Origin: an uncultured Pseudomonadota bacterium
Lineage (GTDB): Bacteria > Myxococcota_A > Bradymonadia > Bradymonadales > GCA-2716585
Assembly (NCBI GenBank): GCA_937123825.1
Contig: CAKZKQ010000574.1
Span: 1 to 64,000, forward strand
Direction: 5' to 3'
Length of the DNA stretch: 64,000 nucleotides
In this document: piece after piece, positions 41,701 to 53,700 of the stretch
How positions within the stretch are numbered: position 1 is the first letter of the stretch
How the letters are laid out: each line of letters starts with the position of its first letter
Notes under the pieces: model-generated
Told to the model about the DNA's origin: nothing
The model's input: the letters and a program-made list of their open reading frames with translations, nothing else
Databases searched by the model: none
Program-made: the position numbers and the translations under genes

Positions 41701-44700
41701 AAGGGTCTCGCAGCAGCTCTCGCCGCCGAGGCAATCGCCGTTGTCTTCGCAGAAGTCCACCACGCCGTTGCACTCTTCGGCGGTGGCGCAGACCTGAGCC
41801 TGCTCGGGGTTGCAGCAAACCTCATCGCCGCAGATCGCCGGGTCACAGACGCGGGGAGCAGCAAAGTTGCAGCAAATCTCACCCTGACCACAGACATCGT
41901 CCGTGACGCAGGTCTGACGCGGGGCGTTGGTGACGCAGGTTTCGCGGGTGGCGCAGATGTTCTGGTCACCCACATCGCAGCACTCAAGCTGCGCGTCGAG
42001 TTCCTGACACTCGGGCGTGTCGGCGCACTCGTCGTTGCGTCCAGCCGGGTCACAGTCACCGGGCAACGGACGCGCGGGCAGGTAGACCTCCATCGCGGCG
42101 CGCGCGATGGAGAACTCGGTCTGGTCTTCGCAGGTGATGACCGCTTGATCGCCGATCAACTCGATGACGTGGGTCTCTTCGGTGAACGGATCGCGCCACT
42201 CAAAGACCCCATCGTCGGTGCCGATGGCCTCATAACAGGTCAACTGACCGTCGGTGGTGTTCAACACCGGGCGGTCTTGCGCGTCATTGTAGTAGAGCGC
42301 CGTGGAGCCCGAGACGAAGGTCGCTTCGGTGCGATCCAGCGGCGAGTAGTCCACGCAGGAGTCGAGCGTGGTGTCACCGGCGAAGCACTCGGCGGCGGTG
42401 GCCAGGCAGGTGCCCAGCACCGGGTCGGGCACGTCTTCACAGACATCGCCAGCCTGGCAACGGTTGCCGACCTCGGTCGGACAGCAGACCTCACCATCGG
42501 CGCAGGAGTCGGCGTCGTTGATGTCGCAGATGTCCACCACGCCGATGCAATCGGACTCGGTGGCGCAAACCTGGACGTCGGCGATGTCACAGCAAACATC
42601 ATCGCCGCAAACCAGCGGGTCACAGACGCGCGTGGCGGGCAGGATGCCGCAGCAGATGGTGTTCTCGGCGCAGGTCGGGTCGTTGCCGTCGGGGTCGTTG
42701 TCGTCGGGCACACAAACCGGGCGCGGCGTGCGGGCCAGACACTCATCGGCGCGCAAGCAAGCGTTGCGGTCACCCAGGTCACAGCAGACCTCACCCAGAC
42801 CGCCGCACTGGCCATCGTTGGTGCACTCATCGTCGCGAACCGGCGGCTGGCATTGGCCTGCGTCGGGCTCTTCAAGCAAGTAGGAGCGCACCGCCGAAGA
42901 CGGCACCTCAAAGACATCGTCGTTGGCGCAGGTGATGGTCGCCTGCGGGCCATCGAAGCTCACGGTGTGGGTCAGGACCGACGGGCCGTTCTCATCGACG
43001 ATGAACTCATCGATGGTGTAGGCGCCGCCCTCCTGCTCCAGGGCCGCAAAGCACCCGGTGCCGTTGCTGCTAGTGCGCACACCGCGCTGCTGGCGGTGGG
43101 TGAAGTAGCGGGCCTGAGCGCCGCCAGCGTAGTTGACCTCCAGGAGGTCGTCGGCGTTGCCAGCGTAGTCCACACAGGAGTCAAAGGCGTTGTCGCGGCC
43201 GAAGCAGCTGAAGGTCGCCTCCAAGCAGGTCCCGACGATCGGGTCCGGAGGCTCGGGGCACTCGTTGCCCACCAGGCAGCGGTTGCCCTCAAGGGTCTCG
43301 CAGCAGGTCTCACCGCCGCCGCAGGTGCCGGCGTCTTCAAGGTCACACAGATCCACGATGCCGTTGCAGCGGCGCTCATCGCCGCAGGCGTTGGTCACCG
43401 GGGCGGTGCAGCAGGGCTGGTCGGTGCCGCAGATCTCCGGGTCGCAGATGCGCACGTCGGTCTGCTCGCAGCAGAACTGGTCGTCACCGGCGCAGTCGCC
43501 ATCCTCAAAGCAGAAGCTCTGGGGGGCGTTGCGGGTGCAGCTCTCGGCGGTCAGGCACAGGTTCCGGTCGCCGACGTCGCAGCAAGTCAGGCTCGGGTCG
43601 CCGCACTCGGCGTCGTTGGCGCACTCGTCGTTGCGGTCGGCCGGTCCACACTCTCCGTCGCCGGGGCGCTCGGGCATGTAGCGGGCCAACTGCGTGGCGG
43701 GCACGTCGTTGACGGTGACGCCGTCTTCGCAGGTGACCGAGGCCACGTCGCCGTCAATCGCGATGGAGAAGACATTGCCATTGGCCAGATCCCGCACCAA
43801 CAACTCACCGCCCTCGCCGGTGACCGCGTCGTAGCAGTCGCCGCCGTTGGAGATGGCACGGCGAGCATCGCGGCCACCGCGCTCGAAGAAGATCGCCTCG
43901 GAGCCTTCGTCGTAGGTGACCTCGGTGCGGTCAAGGGCGCCGAAGTCTTCGCAGCTAAGCTGCTGGCGGTCGCGGCCGAAGCACTCAAGGGTGTTGCCGA
44001 TGCAGCTGAGGATGACCTCGTCGGGCGGCTCGGGACAAGCGTCGCCGACCAGGCAGCGCGTGCCGCCAACTTCGGGGCAGCACACCTCGCCGTCGGCGCA
44101 GGTCGCCGGGTTGTTCACGTCACACAGGTCAACCTCACCCAGGCAGTCGCCTTCGGTGGCGCACACCTGCGCGTTTTCGACCGAGCAGCAGACCTGGTCA
44201 CCGCAAATCAGCGGGTTGCAGATCACACCCGGCGAGAAGAGGCAGCACTGGGTGCCCTCAGCGCAGGTCGGGTCGTTGCCGTCGGGGTCGTTGGGGTCGG
44301 GCTCGCAAGGCGGCCGCGGGGTGCTGTTGAGGCACTCATCGCCGCGCAGGCAGGCGTTGCCCAGACCGGTGTCGCAGCAGACCTCGCCCAGACCGACACA
44401 CTCGGCGTCGATCTGACACTCGTCGTTGCGCTCTTCAGCCTGGCACTGGCCAGCATCGGGGCGCACGGGCAGCCAGCGCACCAACGCGCCGAGCGACACC
44501 GTCTCGATGGTGTTGTCCTGGCAGGTGATGGTGACCGAGTCGCCGTTGATGGCCAGACCGTAGTCGCCGCCGTCAACCTGGTCGGTCAGCAGCAGGCCGC
44601 CTTCGACCTCAATGGCCTGGAAGCAGGCCTGGTTGCCAAAGCTGACGCGCTGGGCAGCGGCGCCGCGGAAGGTGAAGAAGACGCTCTGATCACCGCTTTC

Positions 44701-47700
44701 GTAAACCGCCTCGGTGCGGTCGATGCTGCTGTAGTCCACGCACGAGGTCAGGACGTTGTCGCGGTTGGCGCACTCAAAGACCGCGCCCAGGCAGGTGTCG
44801 AGCACGGGGTCGGGCTCGTTGGGACACTCATCGCCCACCAGGCAGCGGGTGCCGTCGTCGGTCGGGCAGCACGTCTCGCCGTTGCCGCAGGTGCCAGCGT
44901 CCTCGGGGTCGCAGACATCAAAGATGCCGGCGCACTCTTCGGGGGTGCCGCAGACGAGCACTTCGGGCACATCGCAGCACACCTGCTGGTTGTCGCAATC
45001 GACCGGGTCGCAGATGCGCTGGTCGGACATTTCGCAGCACACCGTGCCTTCACCGCAGTCGGTGTCTTCCTGACATGTCGGACGCGGCGTGGCCTGGAAG
45101 CAATCTTCGGCGGTCAGACACAGGTTCTGGTCACCGGCTTCACAGCACACCGTGCCTTCGCCGCACTCGCCGTCGTTCTGGCACTGGTCGTTGCGCGGGG
45201 CCGGGTCACAGACGTTGTTTTCGGGGCGCGCCGGGACAAAGGGCTCCAGATCTTCCAGGAAGGCCACCTGAACGATCTCATCCGGGCAGGTCACCAGGAC
45301 ATCGTTGCCGTTGACCTGGACGCCGTAGGCATCGCCGGTGAGGCTATCGACAAACTCAAAGCCGCCATCGACCTCGGTGGCCAGATAGCAGGGGATGTCG
45401 TTGGCCGACGTCAACAACGCGTTGGCGCCCTGGCGCGAGAAGTGGTTGACCTCGCCGCCGAGGCTGTAGAAGGAGTCGGTGCGATCCAAGCCGCTGTAGA
45501 CCTCGCAGGACTCAAAGTCGCGCGTGCCGAAGCAGCCCAGCATCGGACCCATGCAGGTATCGAGCAAGAGGTTGTCGCGGTCGGGGCACTCGTCGCCCAC
45601 CAGACAGGTCAGGCCGGTGTTGGAGGGGCAGCAGACCGAGCCGGGTGCGCAGCTTCCGGGGTCATCCACGCTGCAGACGTCCACGATGCCAGCGCAATCG
45701 CGTTCGCTGCCGCAGATGGCGGCCTCTTCAAGCGAGCAGCAAATCTGATCGCCACACACTGCCGGGTCACAGATCCGCACGGGGCCGGTTTCGCAGCAGA
45801 AGTTGCCATCCTGACAGGTGCCCTGCTCCAGACCCTCTTCGACGTTGCCCGCCGTACAGGCCGTGCGCGGGCCGCTGCGGGCGCAGTTGTCGCGCGTCAG
45901 GCACTGGTTGCGGTCGCCGGTGTCGCAGCAGACAAGCTGCGGGTCGCCACACTCGGCGTCGTTGACACACTCGTCGTTGCGCTCGGCTGGCGCGCAGGGG
46001 TCGGGGACGTCGGGGATGTAGGCTTCGACGTTGCTGCGCAGCACCGCCTGGACCTCTTCGCCCGGACAGGTGATCAACGCCGTGTCGTCGTCGAAGCGCA
46101 CCTGGAAGGACTCGCCGGTCACCAGGTCCTGCACTGCAAAGACGTTGTCGTCTTCCGTGGCCGTCAGGTCGAAGCATTGACCCTGCTGGTTGCGGGTGCG
46201 GAAGCTCTCAAAGTTCTCGTGGACAAAGAAGGTGCCTTCAGAGCCCGAGGCGTAGGAGACCTGCTGGATGTTCAAGTCGGCGTAGTTGGAGCACTGATCA
46301 ACCTCCAACTCGGTGCCGAAGCACTCAAAGGTGCCAAAGAGGCAGCTCTGCTGCCACTGCTGCTCGGCGCTCTCGCACTGGAGCGGGTCGGGACGGGCAG
46401 GCAGGTAGGCCTCGATGGTCTCGCGGGTGATGTTGACGACGGTGGTGTCGGGGCAGGTCACCTGCGCCGCGTCGCCCACAAAGGTCACGTCGTAGAGGTC
46501 GTCGGTGTCCACGTCGGTGATGACAAAGCCGCCTTCGGGGGCGTCGCTCTCCACGGCCACAAAGCAGTCGCGGTTGGCGTTGCCAGCAAGGCGAGCTTCG
46601 GCGCCGTTGTCGAGGAAATACCGGGAGCGGGCGCCGCCGACGAAGGTGGCCTCGGTCGGGCCGCCGTTGCCGAAGTCGAAGCAGGCCGCCAACTGGTTGT
46701 CGCGACCAAAGCACTCAAAGAGTTCAAACATGCAGCTGCCCGGCCACAGGTCTTCGACCGGCGGGCAGTCCTGGCCATCGTCCACACAACGGGCGCCGAC
46801 GTTGCTGTCGCAGCACTGGCGGCCATCGGGGCAGGTGGCGTTGTTGCCCACCTCGCAGACGTCGATGATCTGGTTGCAGTCGGCGTTGGTGGCGCAGACA
46901 TCCGTCTCGGCCACGTCGCAGCACAACTCAGCGCCGCACAGGCTCGGGTTGCAGACCCGCGTGGTCAACTGCTGGCAGCACGCCTCGCCGTCGCCGCACT
47001 GGGCGTCGTCGGCGCAGGTGGTGCGGACCTGACCGCTGCGGCAGGCGTCGGCGGTGGCGCAGATGTTGCGGTCGCCGGTGTCGCAGCACTCCAGGCTCGG
47101 ATCAAGCTGGGCACACTCGTCGTTGTCCTGGCACTCGTCGTTGCGCTCAGGCGCCTGACAGATGCCCGCGTCGGGACGCTCGGGCAGGTAGGCCCGGACA
47201 CCGGCGCTGGTGACCTCTTCGAGGGTGTTGTCGGGGCAGGTGATGGTGGCGTCAAAGCCGTCGAGCGCGATGCTGTAGACGTCGCCGTTGTCCAGATCAC
47301 GCACCTGGAGGTTGTCGCCGTCCTCCAGCACCTCGAAGCAGTAGAAGAGGTTGTCCCCCGCGATGCGCGCGGGCACACCAAAATCGTTGTAGTAAACGCT
47401 GCGGTTGCCCGAGGCGAAGGTCACCTCGGTCATGTCCAGATCGCCGTAGTCCACGCAGGAATCGACCTCTTCAAAGCGACCGAAGCACTGGAAGAGATCA
47501 AAGACGCAGGTCCCGGCCAGCGGGTCCGGCGGCGGCGGGCACTCGTTGCCCACCAGGCAGCGGTTGCCTTCGGCCGTCTCGCAGCAGCTCTCACCGTTGC
47601 CGCAGGTGCCGGCGTCTTGCAGGTCGCACAGGTCGAAGATGCCGTTGCACTCGGCCTCCGAGGCACACACCGCCGCTTCCTGCACGCTGCAGCAAGGCTG

Positions 47701-50700
47701 GTCGCCGCAGATGTCGCCGTCGCAGACGATGGTTGGACCAAAGTCACAGCAAATGGCGCCCTCTTCGCCGCAGTCGGCCTCTTCCTCGCAGGTCGGGCGC
47801 GGGCGGCTCTGCTCGCAGGTCTCGCGGGTGGTGCAGAAGTTCTGGTCGCCCAGGTTGCAGCACACAAAGCCGTCGTTGCAGTCGTTGTCTTCGTCGCACA
47901 GGTCGGTGCGGATGAAGGGATCACAGGCGTTGGCGTCGGGACGCTCGGGGACGTAGGGCTCGACAAAGTTGCGCTGGACGTCGTCCACGCTGTTGTCGGG
48001 GCAGGTGATCCGCGCCAGATCACCTTCGAACTCCACCTGGTAGAGTTCGCTGGTCAAGAGGTCGGTGACCACCAGGCCAGTGCCGGGGGTGCCCTCGGCG
48101 CGGAAGCAGGGTTGCTGGTTGACGTCGCCCGTGCGCGACACAGGCACACCCTGATCCGTAAAGAAGGTCGCGGTGTTGCCGCTGGTGTAGTCCACGTCGG
48201 TGAAGTCCAGCTCGCCGTAATCCAGGCAGATGTCCAACTCGTTGTCGTCACCGAAGCACTCAAAGAGCGTGAAGAGGCAGGAGCTGCGCCAGCCCTCTTC
48301 GGCGTCTTCGCACTGCTCGGGCACCGGCGCCACCGGGAAGTAGGCCTCCACGGTCTGGCGAGGCACGTTGAGGATGGTGTTGTCGGAGCAGGTGACCTGG
48401 GCATTGTTGCCCGCAAAGCGGACCGCAAACTGCTCGTTGTTCTCGCCGGTGACGATGTCAAAGCCGCCTTCGCCGCCCAGCGCCTCAACCGCCTCGTAGC
48501 AGTCCTGGCCGCCAGCCGACACGTCGCGGGCCTCAAGCTCACCGTCCAGGGAGTAGACAATCTGAACGCCGTCGGTGTAGGCCGCAGACAAGCGGCTCTC
48601 ACCAAGATCCACGCACTGGGTCAACTCCAGGTCAGCCCCGGCGCACTCCAGCACATCAAAGAGGCAGGAACCCTCCCAGGGGTTGTCCACCGGCGGGCAC
48701 TGGTCCTGGTCGCCGATGCCGTCAAAGCAACGGTTGCCGTTGTTGGTGGCGCAGCAGACCGTGCCGTCGGGGCAGTTGTCGGGCTGCTGTTCACAGACAT
48801 CGGCAAAGGTGTTGCACTCCTGGTTGTCGCCGCAGACCTGGGCCTGGAAGACGTTGCAGCAGATTTCTTCGCCGCAAACCGTCGGGTCACAAATCCGCAC
48901 GCCGCCAAGCGAGCAGCACTCTTGGCCGTCGCCGCACTGCTCAGCCACTTCGCAGGTGGCGTGAGGGGCGTTGGCCGGGCAGGTGCCCTGCGCAGCGCAG
49001 ATGTTGCGGTCGCCGCCGTCGCAGCACTCAAGACCCGGGCCCAACTCGTCACAATCGGCGTTGTCCTGACACTCGTCGTTGCGCTCGGGCGCCTGGCAAC
49101 CCTCAATGGGGCGCTCGGGGAAGTAGGCGCGCAGCGCCTCGGCCGGGTAGGTCTCCTGGGTGTCGTCGGAACACGTCACCACAGCCTGGGGACCGTCAAA
49201 GGCCACCGCAAACTGCTCACCGCTGTTCAAATCGGAAATCGCAAAGCCGCCGGCCTCGTCACCAAAGGCGTCAAAGCAGTCCACCTCGCCAAACCCGGTG
49301 CGGCGCGCGGCCTGACCAAAGCTGGTGTAGAAGACCGCGTTGGCCGTCGAGAAGTAGGTCGCGTCCACGCGATCCAAATCGCCGTAGTCCACGCAGGAGT
49401 CCAACGCGTTGTCGCGGCCAAAGCACTGCAGGGTCAGTTGGATGCAGCTGCCTTCGATGGGGTCGGGCGCGTCGGGGCACTCGTTGCCCACAAAGCAGCG
49501 GTTGCCGTCGAGGGTCTCACAGCAGCTGGCGCCGTCCTGGCAAGAGCCGGGATCGTCGAGCTGGCAGACATCAAAGATGCCGTTGCATTCCCCTTCAGTG
49601 CCGCAAACCTGGGCGGACTCAACCTGGCAGCAAACCTCGGCGCCGCAAATGGCCGGGTCGCAGACCCCAACCGGCGCGCGCTCACAGCAGAACTGGTCTT
49701 CGCCGCAGGTGTCGTCGCCGTTGCAGGTCGTCTGCGGCGTGGTCTCAAAGCAGGTGTCGGGGTCGGAGCAGGCGTTGGCGGTGCCAAAGTCGCAGCACAC
49801 CTGACCATCGCCGCAATCGTCGTTGCCTTCACAGGCGTTTTCACGCGGGACCTCTTCACAAGCCCCAGGCGCGGGACGCTCGGGCAGGTAGGCCTCCACA
49901 AAGGCAGCGTCCACGGTGTTGATCGAGTCATCGGGGCAAGTGATCCGCGCCTGACCGTCGATGAAGGCCACCTGGTAGTTCTCACCGCCCAGGATGTCGG
50001 ACACCTCAAAGTCGCCCTCAACCGAGGTCGCCTCAAAGCAAGGGATCTGATCGACCGAGGTGCGCAGCACCGCCTGACCAGCCCTGTTGAAGAAGACGCC
50101 TTCCACGCCGTTGGCGTAGGTCACGTCGGTGCGATCCACCAAACCGCTGTACTCGGAGCACTCAAGCTGGGACAAATCCGAGCCGGAGCACTCAAAGAGG
50201 CTAAAGAGGCAACTCTCCTGCCACTGAATCTCGGGGCTGGTGCACTCTTCGGGGGCGGGCGGCGCCGGCAGGTAGGCCTGCACCACATCGAGCGGAATCT
50301 GATCCACGCCCGCTTCGCAGGTCGCGATCGCCGTGTTGTTCACAAACTCAAGCGAGATGCCCTGGTTGTCGGCCAAATCGACCATGTCAAAGCCGTTCTC
50401 ACGGGCCACGGCCTCAAAGCAGTCCACGCCGTCGCGGCTCGACACGCGGCTCTCTTCACCCTCAACGATCGTAAAGACGTTGCGGGCACCGCTGACATAA
50501 TCCACCGCCGTCTCGCCAAGCTCTTCGCGCAGCACACAGGCGCCAAACTCAAGGTCCAGGCCAAAGCACTCAAAGGCCTGCTGCACGCAGGTGCCTTCAA
50601 GCGGACCGGGGCACTCCCCATCGACCGCCTCCAGGCAGCGGGTGCCGTTGGCCGTCGGGCAGCACGCCAGCGCGTCATCGCCGCAAGCGCCTTCTTGCTC

Positions 50701-53700
50701 TTCGTCGCATTCATCAAAGACCTGCTCGGCGCACTCAACCGTGGTGGCGCAGACGCCCACCTGGGTGCGGTCGCAGCAAAGCTCGCCTTCACAGATGATC
50801 GGGTCACAAATCCGGGCACGGCCAAACGGGCAACACACCGCATCGCCGCCGCCACACTCCTCGGTGTTCTCACACGCCGTGCGGATGGTGCTCTGCTCGC
50901 AATCCTCGGCGGCCAGACAGGCCGTCCGGTCGCCCAAATCACAGCAAACCGCGCCGTTGTCACAATCTTCAGGCTCGGTGCACTGCTCATCGCGCGGGCC
51001 CACGTCACACAACTCAATCTCAGGCTCGGGGGGCAAGAAGGCCCGCAGCGCCGACAGCGGCACCACGCTGGTGCGCTCGCCGGGGCAGCTCAGGCGAGCC
51101 TCGGGACCCTCGATCTCAATGAGGTAGTTCTCCTCACCAAGGAGATCAAAGAGCTCGTAGCCCTCCACGCCGTCACCGGTCAACTGATAGCAATCGTCAT
51201 CGCCGTTGTTGGCCACCGCGGTCTGCTGACCGAAGTGATCAAAGAAGGTCGCCTCGCCGCCCGAGCTGTAGCTGGCCTGCACGATGCCAAGGCCGGCGTA
51301 CTGCTGGCAGCTGTCCAACTCGTGGTCGCGGCCAAAGCAGCCAAGGACCAGCCCCATACAGCTGGTCTCGATGGGGTTTTCCTGGTCGGGGCAGATGTCG
51401 GCGTTGACGCAGCGGTTGCCCACGTCGGTGGTGCAGCAAAGCTCGTCGCCGCCACACTCGACGGGGTTGAGCGGGTCACACTCGTCCACCGCGTTGCACT
51501 CAGACTCCTCGGCGCAGACGTTGGCCGCCGGGACGGCGCAGCAAAGCTGCTCGCCGCACAGCGCCACATCACAGACGTTGACCAACTCCAACTCGCAGCA
51601 GACCTCGCCGCCACCACAACTGCCGTTGTTGACGCAGGTCTGACGGGGGGTGCTGCGCTCACAGTCTTGCTCGGTCAGACACTGGTTGCGGTCACCGATG
51701 TTGCAGCACACGTCACCCAGGCACTCGGGGTCGGCGTCACAAAGATCGTTGCGGTCGCGGGGGTCGCAGGTGCCCGGCGCAGGAGCGATGGGCAGGTAAC
51801 CGCGCACATCGGCGCTGGGCACGACCTGCTCGATGGGCTCAACGCCGGGGCAGGTGATGGTCGCGTTGGCGCCATCAAAGGCCACCACAAAGCGCTCTTC
51901 GGTCAGCAGATCCTCGACCTCAAGGGTGTTTTCATCCACTTCGATGGCGTTGAAGCAGGGCTGACCGCCAAAGCTGGTGCGGCGGCCAATCCGGCCAGCG
52001 GTGTTGTAGAAGAGCATCTCGGCGCCCGAGCTGTACTCCACGTCCACCACCTCCAGGGCCTGGTCTTCGGTGCACTGGTCCAACTCCAGGTCGTTGCCAA
52101 AGCACTCAAAGGTGCCAAAGAGGCAACTGGTGCCCCAGGGATCTTCCAGGTCGGGGCAGACATCGACGTCCAGGCAGCGGGTGCCGTTGATGGTCGGGCA
52201 GCACAAGGTGCCCTCATCGCAGGTGCCGGGGTCGCCCGGATCGCACACATCGTCTTGCTGGCAGACATCGTCAGTGCCGCAGACGCGGGCCGAGGGCAAC
52301 GAGCAGCAGATCTGGTTGTTGCCACACAGGCGCGGGTTGCAAACGCGGACGTTGGGCACTTCACAGCAGGTCTCGCCGTTGCCGCACTGGTCGTCGGCGG
52401 TGCACGCCTCGCGGGGCGTGTTGTCCTCGCAGGACCCCTCCACCAGACACAGGTTCCGGTCACCCACATCACAGCACTCGCTGCCTTCGCCGCACTCATC
52501 GTTGCCGGTGCACTCATCGTCGCGCACGGGGTCGTTGCACTGCACTTCGCCGGGGCGAGCGGGCAGGTAGGCCTCAACGCGGTTGCGGGGCACGGTCTCG
52601 ACGGTGTCGTCGGGGCAGGTGATCAGGGCGTTGTTGCCGTCGAACTCCAGCAGGTAGCGGTCGTCGTTGGAGAGGTCCAACACCTCAAACCCGTCGAGGT
52701 TGCCGCTGACGACAGCCTCAAAGCACTGCTCTTGCTCAAAGAAGGTACGGCGAGTTTGTTGACCGCGGTCTTCGAAGAATGTGGCGCGGGCGCCGGAGAC
52801 GTAGGCAACTTCGGTGATGTCCAGGTTGCCGTAGTCGACACAGACGGCCAACGCCTGGTTGTCGCCAAAGCAGTCAAAGAGCGAGCGCATGCAGCTGTTG
52901 TCCCAGGGATCCTGGATCTCGGGGCAGGCTTCGACCGCCAGACAGCGGTTGCCGTCGAGGGTTTCGCAGCAGCGGCTGTTGTCTTCACAGTCGCCGTCGC
53001 CGTTGCAGACGTTGATGGCCGCCACTTCGCACAGCGGCTCGGTCTCGTCCAGGAAGAAGGGGATGTACTGGGTGATGGCCTCTTCGGGGTGCTCTTCCTG
53101 GGTGTCGTCGGCGCAGGTGACTTGTGCCACGCCGTCCTCGATGCTCACCTGGAACTCCTGGCCGGAGATCGGGTCGGCAAACTCGATGGACTCCCAGGGG
53201 CGATCGCCAGCCATGCGCGCCAGATAACACAGGTCAAAGCCGCTGCTGGTCTCCACTGTATAATTGTTAAAGCCATCGTCGGTGATGACCGCGCGGCGCT
53301 CACGGGTGTAGTTGACCACCGTCTCGCCAAAGTTGGGATCAATCCGGCATTCGGTCACCACATGACGGTTGCCGAAGCAGTCGAGCATGGGGGTCAAGCA
53401 GCTGTCCAACTCCGGCGGCGCGTCGGGGATCTCGGGGCACTGGTTGGGCACCAGGCAACGGGCCGTCCCTGCCACGTCGCAACACTCAAAGGCCTGATCC
53501 AGATCCTGACAGGCCGAGTCTTCTTCACACCGGGGCGGACCGATGGGGGTGCACAACTCGTCGTCGGGATCGAGCAGCTGGGGCAAGAAAGAACTGATCT
53601 CTTCTTCGCTGTAGGTCTCGGTGGAATCGTCGGGGCAGAAGACCGTGAACGTGTCGCCGTCGCGAGTCACGCTGTAGGTGTCGGTGTCGGGTCCGGTGCT